From Streptosporangiales bacterium (GTDB lineage: Bacteria > Actinomycetota > Actinomycetes > Streptosporangiales > WHSR01), in contig WHSR01000002.1 of NCBI GenBank assembly GCA_009379995.1, positions 78,919-142,918 of the forward strand: a stretch of 64,000 nucleotides of DNA, read 5' to 3'. Below are positions 57,805 through 64,000 of this stretch, one piece after another (the first letter of the stretch is position 1; the number at the start of each line of letters is the position of its first letter). The translations under genes and the position numbers were made by a program. A model generated the notes under the pieces. The model was given only the letters and a program-made list of their open reading frames with translations, was not told the origin of the DNA and ran no database searches.

Positions 57805-58353
57805 ATGCGGCGGCCAACGAGCACCGTGGTCATCGTGGCCGGGGAGCAGGCGGCCACGGTCGTCACCGAGGTCGACCACCTCAGCAACGTACGAGCCCGG
57901 GCGGTCGGCGGGCTCGACCTTCCCGACCGAGCGCCCGCCGCCCGCGATCTCGTCGTACGGTCGCCCGCCACGTACGTCGTGCACGACCTCGACCCCCTCG
58001 CGGAGGTCGCGGACGCGTGGGTGGATCTCTTCGACGGCGCGGCGGGCCACGGACGCCTCGAGGTCGCGACGCAGACCACCGTGCGCACGCTGCGCTCCGG
58101 CGAGGCGATGCTGCCCGACTACTACATAGTTCTCGGGCCGGAGACGATGCCGCCCACCCGCCGCCACTGGTGGCTCGGCGTGCTGGCCGGGGCGGCCCCC
58201 GCACGTGTGGTACCCGCCCCGGCGTCCGCTGCCGCCGTACGTGACGCGCTCGCCTCCCTGGGGACGGGACGGTGGTGGCCCGACCCGCCGGACGAGTGGT
58301 TGCGCGGCCTCGACCGCGCCGTACCCGACCAGGTCGGCGGCGTACGCAGCTGA
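57805..58353 (+). CDS. Hypothetical protein
   Basis: A 182-residue protein of unknown function, starting 29 bp after the mutase stop. It has a short N-terminal beta-rich part (STVVIVAGEQAATVVTEVDH), an acidic middle and LPDYYIVLGPETMPPTRRHW, followed by GVLAGAAPARVVP. No catalytic motif or signal peptide is seen. Placement after the mutase gene suggests related function, but this is not proven. Confidence 0.6.
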   Translation: MRRPTSTVVIVAGEQAATVVTEVDHLSNVRARAVGGLDLPDRAPAARDLVVRSPATYVVHDLDPLAEVADAWVDLFDGAAGHGRLEVATQTTVRTLRSGEAMLPDYYIVLGPETMPPTRRHWWLGVLAGAAPARVVPAPASAAAVRDALASLGTGRWWPDPPDEWLRGLDRAVPDQVGGVRS

Positions 58354-58369
58354 ACCACTCCATCTAGGC

Positions 58370-58393
58370 CCCCTAGTTGTCGGTATCTAGGGG
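58370..58393. promoter_or_regulatory. Inverted repeat upstream of the HicB-like gene
   Basis: CCCCTAG (58370-58376) and CTAGGGG (58387-58393) are perfect 7-bp arms around a 10-bp spacer. They lie 61-84 bp before the ATG of the DNA-binding protein gene, as an autoregulatory operator would. Confidence 0.45.
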
Positions 58394-58453
58394 AGGTAGA
58401 GTGATGCCCAAGGCGATGCGGCGGATGGCATGCCTACCGGAGGGGTGGCTGCA

Positions 58454-58879
58454 ATGAGCTACCGAAGGTCGTACAAGGTACGCGCCAGGCGGTGGGCGCG
58501 TGGCTGGGAACTCCACGTCGAGGGTGTGGGGGTCACCCAGTCCCGTAGTCTCTCCGATGCCGAGATGATGGTGCGCGACTACATAGCGCTCGACACAGGT
58601 ATGCCGGAGGACTCGTTCGACGTCGAGATCACACCCGAGGTTGGGGGACAGCTGGGTGAGGAGTTGGCGTCGGCGCGCCGCGCGACTCGTGAGGCGGCGA
58701 GGGCTCAACTGGAGGCCGCGGAGAGGTCGCGGCGCGTGGCTCGGCAGCTCGTTCGTGCGGGGTTGTCGGGCCGGGAGGTGGCTGCCGTACTGGGCGTTTC
58801 CCCGCAGCGGGTGTCCCAACTGCTCGAACGGTCCCGCCGTGTTCCTCGAGGCCGCAGGCGGAGGACTGTTGATGCCTGA
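58454..58879 (+). CDS. HicB-like protein with C-terminal helix-turn-helix
   Basis: A 141-residue protein, ATG 58454, CGGAGGGG upstream. The N-terminal half is HicB-like (GWELHVEGVGVTQSRSLSDA, then YIALDTGMPEDSF). A charged helix follows, then a helix-turn-helix (GLSGREVAAVLGVSPQRVSQ). HicB antitoxins pair with HicA; no HicA gene is adjacent, so it is probably an orphan regulator. The inverted repeat at 58370 may be its site. Confidence 0.75.
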   Translation: MSYRRSYKVRARRWARGWELHVEGVGVTQSRSLSDAEMMVRDYIALDTGMPEDSFDVEITPEVGGQLGEELASARRATREAARAQLEAAERSRRVARQLVRAGLSGREVAAVLGVSPQRVSQLLERSRRVPRGRRRRTVDA

Positions 58880-58900
58880 GTTCGTGTTGCTGGCCAGCAG

Positions 58901-59719
58901 ATGACGGCGTGGATCTGTGCCACCTGCGGGGTGCAGCATGTGGACACCCCCGGGCCGCCGCGGACGTGCCCGATCTGCGCTGACGAACGGCAGTGGGTCC
59001 CGCGGGACGGCCAGCGCTGGACCACGCTGGAGGAGCTCGCGGCGGCCGGCCACCGGACCGTGTCCCGCGAGCTGGAGCCGAACCTGGTAGGCATCGGGGT
59101 GGAGCCGTCGTTCGGGATCGGCCAGCGCGCGCTGCTGGTCCGGACGCCGGCGGGCAACCTGCTGTGGGACCCGCCCGGCTTCCTGGACGACGCGGCGATC
59201 GCGCGGGTGCGCGAGCTCGGCGGGCTCGCCGCCGTGGCCGCGAGCCATCCGCACTTCTACGGGGTGCAGGTGGAGTGGAGCCACGCGTTCGGCGGCGCGC
59301 CGGTACTGGTACCGGAGGCCGACCGGGAGTGGGTGATGCGCCCCGACCCGGCGGTGACGTTCTGGGCGGGTACGTACAGCCCGCTGCCGGGAGTCACCCT
59401 CGTCCAGTGCGGCGGGCACTTCGACGGCAGCGCCGTCGTGCACTGGCGGGACGGCGCGGACGGACGCGGCGCGCTGTTCACCGGGGACACGATCACCGTG
59501 GTGGCGGATCGGCACCACGTCTCGTTCATGCGCAGCTATCCCAACCTCATCCCGCTGCCCGCCGAGGAGATCGAGCGGATCCTCGCCGCCGTCGCGCCGT
59601 ACGCCTACGACCGCGTCTACGGCGGGTGGTGGGACCGGGTGATCGAGGACGGCGCCGAGCGGGCGGTACGCCGGTCGGCGGACCGTTACCTGGCCTGGCT
59701 CCGCGTCCACCGGCCGTGA
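58901..59719 (+). CDS. Metallo-beta-lactamase-fold protein with rubredoxin-like zinc N-terminus
   Basis: A 272-residue protein. Residues 1-30 hold two CxxC pairs (CATCG and CPICA), a rubredoxin-type metal site. An MBL-like fold follows, but the usual HxHxDH motif is reduced to SHPHFYG, so it may be a degenerate hydrolase. GGHFDG and FTGDTITVV are later landmarks. The stop codon TGA at 59717-59719 is supplied by a family A palindrome. Starts 21 bp after the HicB-like gene. Confidence 0.75.
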   Translation: MTAWICATCGVQHVDTPGPPRTCPICADERQWVPRDGQRWTTLEELAAAGHRTVSRELEPNLVGIGVEPSFGIGQRALLVRTPAGNLLWDPPGFLDDAAIARVRELGGLAAVAASHPHFYGVQVEWSHAFGGAPVLVPEADREWVMRPDPAVTFWAGTYSPLPGVTLVQCGGHFDGSAVVHWRDGADGRGALFTGDTITVVADRHHVSFMRSYPNLIPLPAEEIERILAAVAPYAYDRVYGGWWDRVIEDGAERAVRRSADRYLAWLRVHRP

Positions 59720-59740
59720 CATTTCTGCAAGATCACGGCC
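59712..59740. repeat. Dispersed palindrome, family A copy 5 (truncated left arm)
   Basis: GGCCGTGA (59712-59719) pairs with TCACGGCC (59733-59740); the right half retains TTTCTGCAAGATCACGGCC but the left lost its TCTTGCAGA. The MBL gene ends inside it with CGG CCG TGA. Confidence 0.75.
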
Positions 59741-59871
59741 AAAGGGGGAGCCAAAGGGGGAGTGGAATCGCGTCATCACCCGGCGCCGAGGGCGTCTCGT
59801 ATGGCGGACGGAGGGTGATTCTCTCGTCGCAGTGGTGACCAACCTGTAAGGATCGTAGATGGAGGTTGGTC

Positions 59872-61038
59872 GTGGGCATCGAGTTCAAACCTTCGCACGG
59901 CGCAACGTTGGGGGTCGAGTGGGAGCTTCAGCTCGTCGATATTCGCACCAAGCGGCTCCGGCAGGCAGCCGCCGAGGTGATGGCCGCGTTGCCGGGTAAC
60001 AGCGGCGGCGGGGCGAACCCGAAGGTCAAGCACGAGCTCATGCAGTCCACGATCGAGGTGATCACGGACCCGTGCGAGACCGTACAGGAGGCCAAGGCCG
60101 ACCTCGCCGCCACGAACTCCCGGCTGGCGAACGTCGTCGAGCCGCGCGGCATGGCGCTCGCGTGTTCCGGCGCTCATCCGATCAGTGACTGGCGCGACGC
60201 GGTGATGGCCTCCAGCGAGCGCTACGCCGAGCTGGTGGAGCAGATGCAGTGGCTGGCGTGGCGCATCCAGACCTTCGGCGTACATGTGCACGTCGGAATC
60301 CGCGCCCCAGAGAAGATCATCCCGATCATCAACGCCCTCACCGCGTACCTGCCGCACTTCCTCGCGCTCAACGCGTCCAGCCCGTTCTGGATAGCGACCG
60401 ACACCGGCCTCGCGTCGTGCCGCTCGATCGTCTTCGGTTCGCTGCCCACCGCGGGGCCGCCGCACCAGCTCGCGGACTGGGCGGAGTTCGAGGAGTACAT
60501 GGAGACGCTGCTGCGCGCGGGCACCGTACAGAGCATCAAGGAGGTGTGGTGGGACGTCCGGCCCCATCCGGACTTCGGCACGGTGGAGATCCGGATGTTC
60601 GACGGCATACCCACCCTCCGCGAGGTGGGCATGGCGGTCGCGCTGTGTCAGTGTCTCGTTCAACTGTTCGATCAGCAGCTCGACCGCGGCTACCGGCTGC
60701 CCAGCCCGGCAAGTTGGGTGGTCCGAGATAACAAATGGCGCGCCACTCGGTACGGCTTGGACGCTATTATGATCACCGATGACTCGGGCAGTACTGCACC
60801 GTTGCGTGACCAGATCTACGAGCTGATCCACGAGCTCAGCCCGATCGCGGAACGCCTGGGATGTCGTGAGGAACTCTCCGTCGCGTCCGAGATTCTGGAA
60901 CACGGCGCGTCGTACGAGCGTCAACGCGCCATCGTCGATGCAGGTGGCTCGCTTGAGGACGTCGTTTCCGCCCTGATCACCGAGATGCGGGAGGACAGGT
61001 TCGTGAGCCCGCGGGAGGTCGCCCATGCAGGGGCGTGA
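59872..61038 (+). CDS. YbdK-family carboxylate-amine ligase (glutamate-cysteine ligase type 2-like)
   Basis: A 388-residue ligase in the GCS2/YbdK family, which joins amines or amino acids to glutamate with ATP. Motifs: TLGVEWELQLVD at the start, HVHVGIRAPEKI near residue 140 and HPDFGTVEIRMFD near 230. GTG 59872 has GGAGG 6 bp upstream, whereas TTG 59866 has no space for it. The M20 hydrolase gene overlaps its end by 14 bp. No mycothiol or glutathione gene is adjacent, so the product is not known. Confidence 0.88.
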   Translation: MGIEFKPSHGATLGVEWELQLVDIRTKRLRQAAAEVMAALPGNSGGGANPKVKHELMQSTIEVITDPCETVQEAKADLAATNSRLANVVEPRGMALACSGAHPISDWRDAVMASSERYAELVEQMQWLAWRIQTFGVHVHVGIRAPEKIIPIINALTAYLPHFLALNASSPFWIATDTGLASCRSIVFGSLPTAGPPHQLADWAEFEEYMETLLRAGTVQSIKEVWWDVRPHPDFGTVEIRMFDGIPTLREVGMAVALCQCLVQLFDQQLDRGYRLPSPASWVVRDNKWRATRYGLDAIMITDDSGSTAPLRDQIYELIHELSPIAERLGCREELSVASEILEHGASYERQRAIVDAGGSLEDVVSALITEMREDRFVSPREVAHAGA

Positions 61039-62263
61039 CCTGCGTAGCCAGCTGGAGTCGTTCCTCGCCGAACAGGAGAGCGGGCTCGTCGCCTTCCGCC
61101 GCGACCTGCACCAGCACCCGGAGCTCTCCTTCGCCGAGCACCGGACCACCCGCCTGGTGGTGGACCAGCTCGCCGCGGCCGGCCTGGAGCCGCGTGTCCT
61201 GCCCAAGGGCACCGGCGTGCTGTGCGATGTCGGCCAGGGCGACGGCCCGGTCGTGGCGCTGCGCGCCGACCTCGACGCGCTCCCGATGATCGACGAAAAG
61301 GACGTGCCGTACCGGTCGACGGTTCCGGGTGCCTGCCACGCCTGCGGGCACGACGTGCACACCACCGTGCTGCTCGGTACCGCGCTGTTCTTGGCCCAGC
61401 AAGCGGAGGCCGGCGCGCTGCCGGGCCGGGTACGGCTGGTCTTCCAGCCGGGCGAGGAGGCGGTGCCGGGCGGTGCCCTGGACGTCCTGGCGGCCGGCGG
61501 TCTCGCCGGGGTGGAACGGATCTTCGCGCTGCACTGCGACCCCCGCGTCGAGGTCGGCCAGGTCGGCCTGCGTACCGGGGCCATCACCGCCGCCTGTGAC
61601 CGGGTGGTCATCAACGTCGAGGGCCCCGGAGGGCACACCGCGCGCCCGCACCTGACCGGCGACCTGGTGTACGCACTGGCCAAGATCGTTACCGAGCTGC
61701 CCGCCGCGCTGTCCCGGCGGGTCGACCCCCGGGCGAGCCTCAGCCTGGTCTGGGGGCGGGTGAGCGCCGGCTCGGCCGCGAACGCGATCCCCCACAAGGG
61801 GGTGGCCGAGGGAACTGTCCGCTGCCTCGACGACGCGGCCTGGCAGCAGGCCCCGGACCTGATCAACGAGCTGCTCGACTCGGTGACCGGCGCGTACGGC
61901 GTGGTGGCCGACCTCGAGTACGAGCGCGGCGTGCCACCCACCGTCAACGAGGCGGCCAGCGTCCGCATGGTCCGCGACGCGGTCCGCCAGGTGCGGGGTC
62001 TCGACGCGGTGGTCTCCGTCGAGCAGAGCCTGGGCGGTGAGGACTTCGCCTGGTACCTGGAGTCGATCCCGGGCGCCCTGGCCCGGCTCGGGGTGCGTCC
62101 GCAGGGCGCCCCGGCCGGCGCGGACATCCACCGCAGCACGTTCGACGTGGACGAGCAGGCGATCGGGGTGGGCGTACGGGTGATGGTCGCGACGGCGCTC
62201 ACCGCGCTGTGGGACGGGCAGGAAACGTCCATGGAGCCGGTGCCCGGCGCCGCCCTGACCTGA
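61025..62263 (+). CDS. M20-family amidohydrolase
   Basis: A 412-residue zinc amidohydrolase of the hippurate/N-acyl-amino-acid type. Metal ligands are in HACGHDVHTT and VFQPGEEAVPGG; the N-terminal RRDLHQHPELSFAEH is typical. It cleaves an N-acyl or amide bond. Its start lies inside the ligase gene, so the two are translated together, possibly making and breaking the same type of amide bond. Confidence 0.9.
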   Translation: MQGRDLRSQLESFLAEQESGLVAFRRDLHQHPELSFAEHRTTRLVVDQLAAAGLEPRVLPKGTGVLCDVGQGDGPVVALRADLDALPMIDEKDVPYRSTVPGACHACGHDVHTTVLLGTALFLAQQAEAGALPGRVRLVFQPGEEAVPGGALDVLAAGGLAGVERIFALHCDPRVEVGQVGLRTGAITAACDRVVINVEGPGGHTARPHLTGDLVYALAKIVTELPAALSRRVDPRASLSLVWGRVSAGSAANAIPHKGVAEGTVRCLDDAAWQQAPDLINELLDSVTGAYGVVADLEYERGVPPTVNEAASVRMVRDAVRQVRGLDAVVSVEQSLGGEDFAWYLESIPGALARLGVRPQGAPAGADIHRSTFDVDEQAIGVGVRVMVATALTALWDGQETSMEPVPGAALT

Positions 62264-62275
62264 GCCGACCCCCTG

Positions 62276-62992
62276 TCACGACCGAGAGGGGGCACCCGCC
62301 AACGTCGCCGTGCCGCCCCTCCCGGCGCCGAGGCGACGCAGCTCGCGGTGCCGGGTAACCAGCCGGATGCCGAGGACCAGCAACGAGAGTACGGGTGCCG
62401 GGAACCCCAGCGCGATGCTCACGGCGATATCGACGAGCGAAGCGAGTACGGCCGCGGCGAACGTCCAACTCGGTGCGGTCGGCAGCCTCGCGCCGCGTCC
62501 CCGGGCACCCTCGGCCGCCCAGGGCGTGCGCGCCCAGGGTTTGGCGATGGAAAGCCACGCCTGGAACGCGATAGCGCTCGCCATCAGGACCGTGCCGGCC
62601 ACCAGCGGGACCGTCGGACCGGACGAACCGGACTCGGCCACCACCACGGCGTCGCCCAGGGCGTTGGACAGGATGAAGATGCCAGCGTACAGCTGGACGA
62701 CGCTGATCGCGAACTTCGCCAGCACTCAGTAGTGCCGGAAGAATCCCCAGGGTGTGGCGGCGGCGAGCAAGGACCCGGTGAAGATCGACGCGTTGGCCAG
62801 CGGCGCCAGCAGGCTCGTGTCGAGGTGTTCGGCCATCGAGACCGCGCTCAGCCGGACCGATGGATCGTCGGTCGCCAGGCTCATCGATAGCAGGCTGGCG
62901 AGTGCCAGCGCCTGTCCCATCCAGCCCACCGAGGTGATGACATGCAGCCAGATCGTCAAATGGCGCCATCGTTGCCCGCGTCGCCCCGCCAT
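62276..62992 (-). pseudogene. DUF2269-like membrane protein gene split by an in-frame TGA
   Basis: From ATG 62992 the frame reads WLHVITSVGWMGQ then ATPWGFFRHY and reaches TGA at 62728-62726. The next codon, GTG 62725, continues the same frame with VLAKFAISVVQLYAG and runs to 62276. In DUF2269-like proteins this site reads FRHYWVLxK, so a single G-to-A change (TGG to TGA) has split the gene, unless it is a base-call error. About 238 codons in all, with several helices. Confidence 0.75.
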
Positions 62993-63115
62993 GCCGTCGA
63001 CGTTGCCGTAACGGGCCACGGTGGGACCATCGGTGAACGCACCGATCCTGCCCGGATACCCCGCCGTGGGGCCCCTAGGGGGCCTCGAATGACCTCGCAA
63101 ACCAGGGAGGGCTCC

Positions 63116-63775
63116 ATGGGCCAGCCGGAGAGCGCGCGGGACCACGTCATCCGGACGTACCGTGCCCGGGCCCGGCGCTACGACATCACGGCGAACCTTT
63201 ACTACTTGCTCGGGTACCGGCAGTGGGCCTACCGCCGCAGGGCCGTGCAGGCGCTACGGCTTCGCCCCGGCGGCACGGTGGTGGAGATCGGCTGTGGTAC
63301 GGGCCTGAACTTCTCACTCATCGAGCAGGTGATTGGACCTGAGGGCCGCATTGTGGGCGTGGGCCTGACCGATGCGATGCTGGCCCGGGCCGAGCGCCGG
63401 GTGAAGGCGCGTGGCTGGAGGAATGTCAGCCTGGTCCAGGCCGATGCGGTCGGGTTCCGGTTCCCGGTCGGGGTCGACGCGATCCTCTGCACGTTTGTCT
63501 TGTCGCATGTGCCGGAGTGCGCGGAGGTCATCGCGCAGGGCTGCACGGCCCTTGCCCCTGGTGGGCGCTACGTGGTGTTGGGTCTGAAGGTTCCGCAGCA
63601 TTGGCTGGCGCCGGCCGTGGTGCCGATCGTGCGGCCTTTCGGCGTGACGGAGGAGGTGATGGCGCGTCGTCCCTGGGATGTGATCCGCGCAGCTATGCAA
63701 GCCCGCCTGACCGATCCCTCCTGGACCGAATTGTTCTTCGGCTTCGCGTTTCTGGCTGCCGGGCGGGTGAGCTGA
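63116..63775 (+). CDS. SAM-dependent methyltransferase
   Basis: A 219-residue class I methyltransferase. SAM-binding motif I is VVEIGCGTGLNF near residue 54; motif II-III follow as SLVQADAVGFRFP and ILCTFVLSHVPEC. ATG 63116 with GGGAGG 5 bp upstream is preferred over ATG 63089. UbiE/phospholipid-methyltransferase-like, but substrate unknown. A DUF574 methyltransferase gene follows 98 bp downstream. Confidence 0.85.
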   Translation: MGQPESARDHVIRTYRARARRYDITANLYYLLGYRQWAYRRRAVQALRLRPGGTVVEIGCGTGLNFSLIEQVIGPEGRIVGVGLTDAMLARAERRVKARGWRNVSLVQADAVGFRFPVGVDAILCTFVLSHVPECAEVIAQGCTALAPGGRYVVLGLKVPQHWLAPAVVPIVRPFGVTEEVMARRPWDVIRAAMQARLTDPSWTELFFGFAFLAAGRVS

Positions 63776-63873
63776 GTCCTCGGTTCGCGTCCCCTCGATG
63801 CCTCCACGGAGCCGGCGTAGCTCGATTACCATTCGGGGTCACAAGGGGTACGGCCGCGTTGGAGGAGTCTGCG

Positions 63874-64000
63874 GTGGTGGAAGAGGAAGGCGCCCTCAGC
63901 GCGCCGCCAGGGGTCGATACCACGCGGCCCAGCATCGCCCGGGCGTATGACGCCTACCTCGGCGGGAAGGACAACTTCCCGGTGGACCGGGAGGTCGTCA
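63874..64000 (+). CDS. DUF574 SAM-dependent methyltransferase, 5' part
   Basis: The window ends inside this gene. From GTG 63874, with GGAGGAG 6 bp upstream, 42 residues are visible. They contain TTRPSIARAYDAYLGGKDNF, the strongly conserved opening of the DUF574 (PF04672) family. Members are common in multiple copies in actinomycetes and their substrates are unknown. Confidence 0.85.
   Translation, partial: MVEEEGALSAPPGVDTTRPSIARAYDAYLGGKDNFPVDREVV

Overview
The window is chromosomal DNA of a high-GC actinomycete. GTG and TTG starts are common, several genes look leaderless (a TANNNT hexamer 6-8 bp before the start codon), and the housekeeping order (pcrA, B12-binding mutase subunit, sucC-sucD, DUF6350 protein, purN-purH, folD, DUF3017, icd/mdh, trpS, YihY, dacC, SCO4848-type protein, acyl-CoA mutase) resembles the Streptomyces core. 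Type VII secretion genes, mycothiol-dependent-type enzymes, DUF397/XRE pairs and a DUF574 methyltransferase fit the same phylum. I cannot name the genus. No rRNA, tRNA, CRISPR, insertion sequence or prophage is visible.

Layout. 1-1.6 kb: end of a type VII secretion locus (WXG100 proteins, mycosin). 1.7-6.8 kb: succinate-semialdehyde dehydrogenase, ChoD-type oxidase, guaA. 6.8-8.3 kb: a lower-GC islet with a DUF3800-like protein and a decayed VapBC pair. 8.4-14.2 kb: a minus-strand operon for a molybdenum hydroxylase (CoxS-CoxL-CoxM-CoxG, form II) followed by kynureninase. 14.5-18.7 kb: an envelope-stress-like module (PspC/LiaF-like protein, PspC-histidine kinase, LuxR regulator, DUF1707-FHA protein). 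18.8-25.3 kb: CPBP protease, DM13 protein, PIG-L deacetylase, HTH regulator with MFS exporter, pcrA. 25.3-25.9 kb: a second broken VapBC pair carrying two frameshifts. 26-35.3 kb: B12-binding subunit, sucCD, glycosyltransferase and EamA permease, DUF6350, purNH. 35.4-39.3 kb: pilin-like protein, lipoprotein, DUF3592, folD. 39.3-41.8 kb: a regulatory block (DUF397, XRE/DUF5753, zinc-ribbon protein, FHA-HTH). 42-45.8 kb: citrate synthase, DUF3017, icd, mdh. 46-50.3 kb: small enzymes, a lipoprotein, galK-galE. 50.7-58.4 kb: CNNM/CBS protein, trpS, 2'-5' RNA ligase-like protein, YihY, dacC, acyl-CoA mutase large subunit. 58.4-64 kb: HicB-like DNA-binding protein, MBL-fold protein, YbdK-type ligase with an overlapping M20 hydrolase, a membrane-protein gene broken by a TGA, and two methyltransferases, the last cut by the window edge.

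How it works together. Most of the central TCA cycle lies here (citrate synthase, icd, sucCD, mdh), with purine synthesis (purN, purH, guaA) and one-carbon supply (folD). Propionate/branched-chain carbon enters through a split B12 mutase whose two subunits lie 30 kb apart.

The most unusual feature is a pair of dispersed palindrome families at gene ends: five copies built on GTGATCTTGCAGAAA and two on GAGATCTATGTTG. They probably act as terminators, and in four of the seven copies they also supply the stop codon or C-terminal codons of the neighbouring gene. The window also holds a cluster of genes caught decaying: two VapBC loci, a DUF2269-like membrane protein and a WYL fragment.
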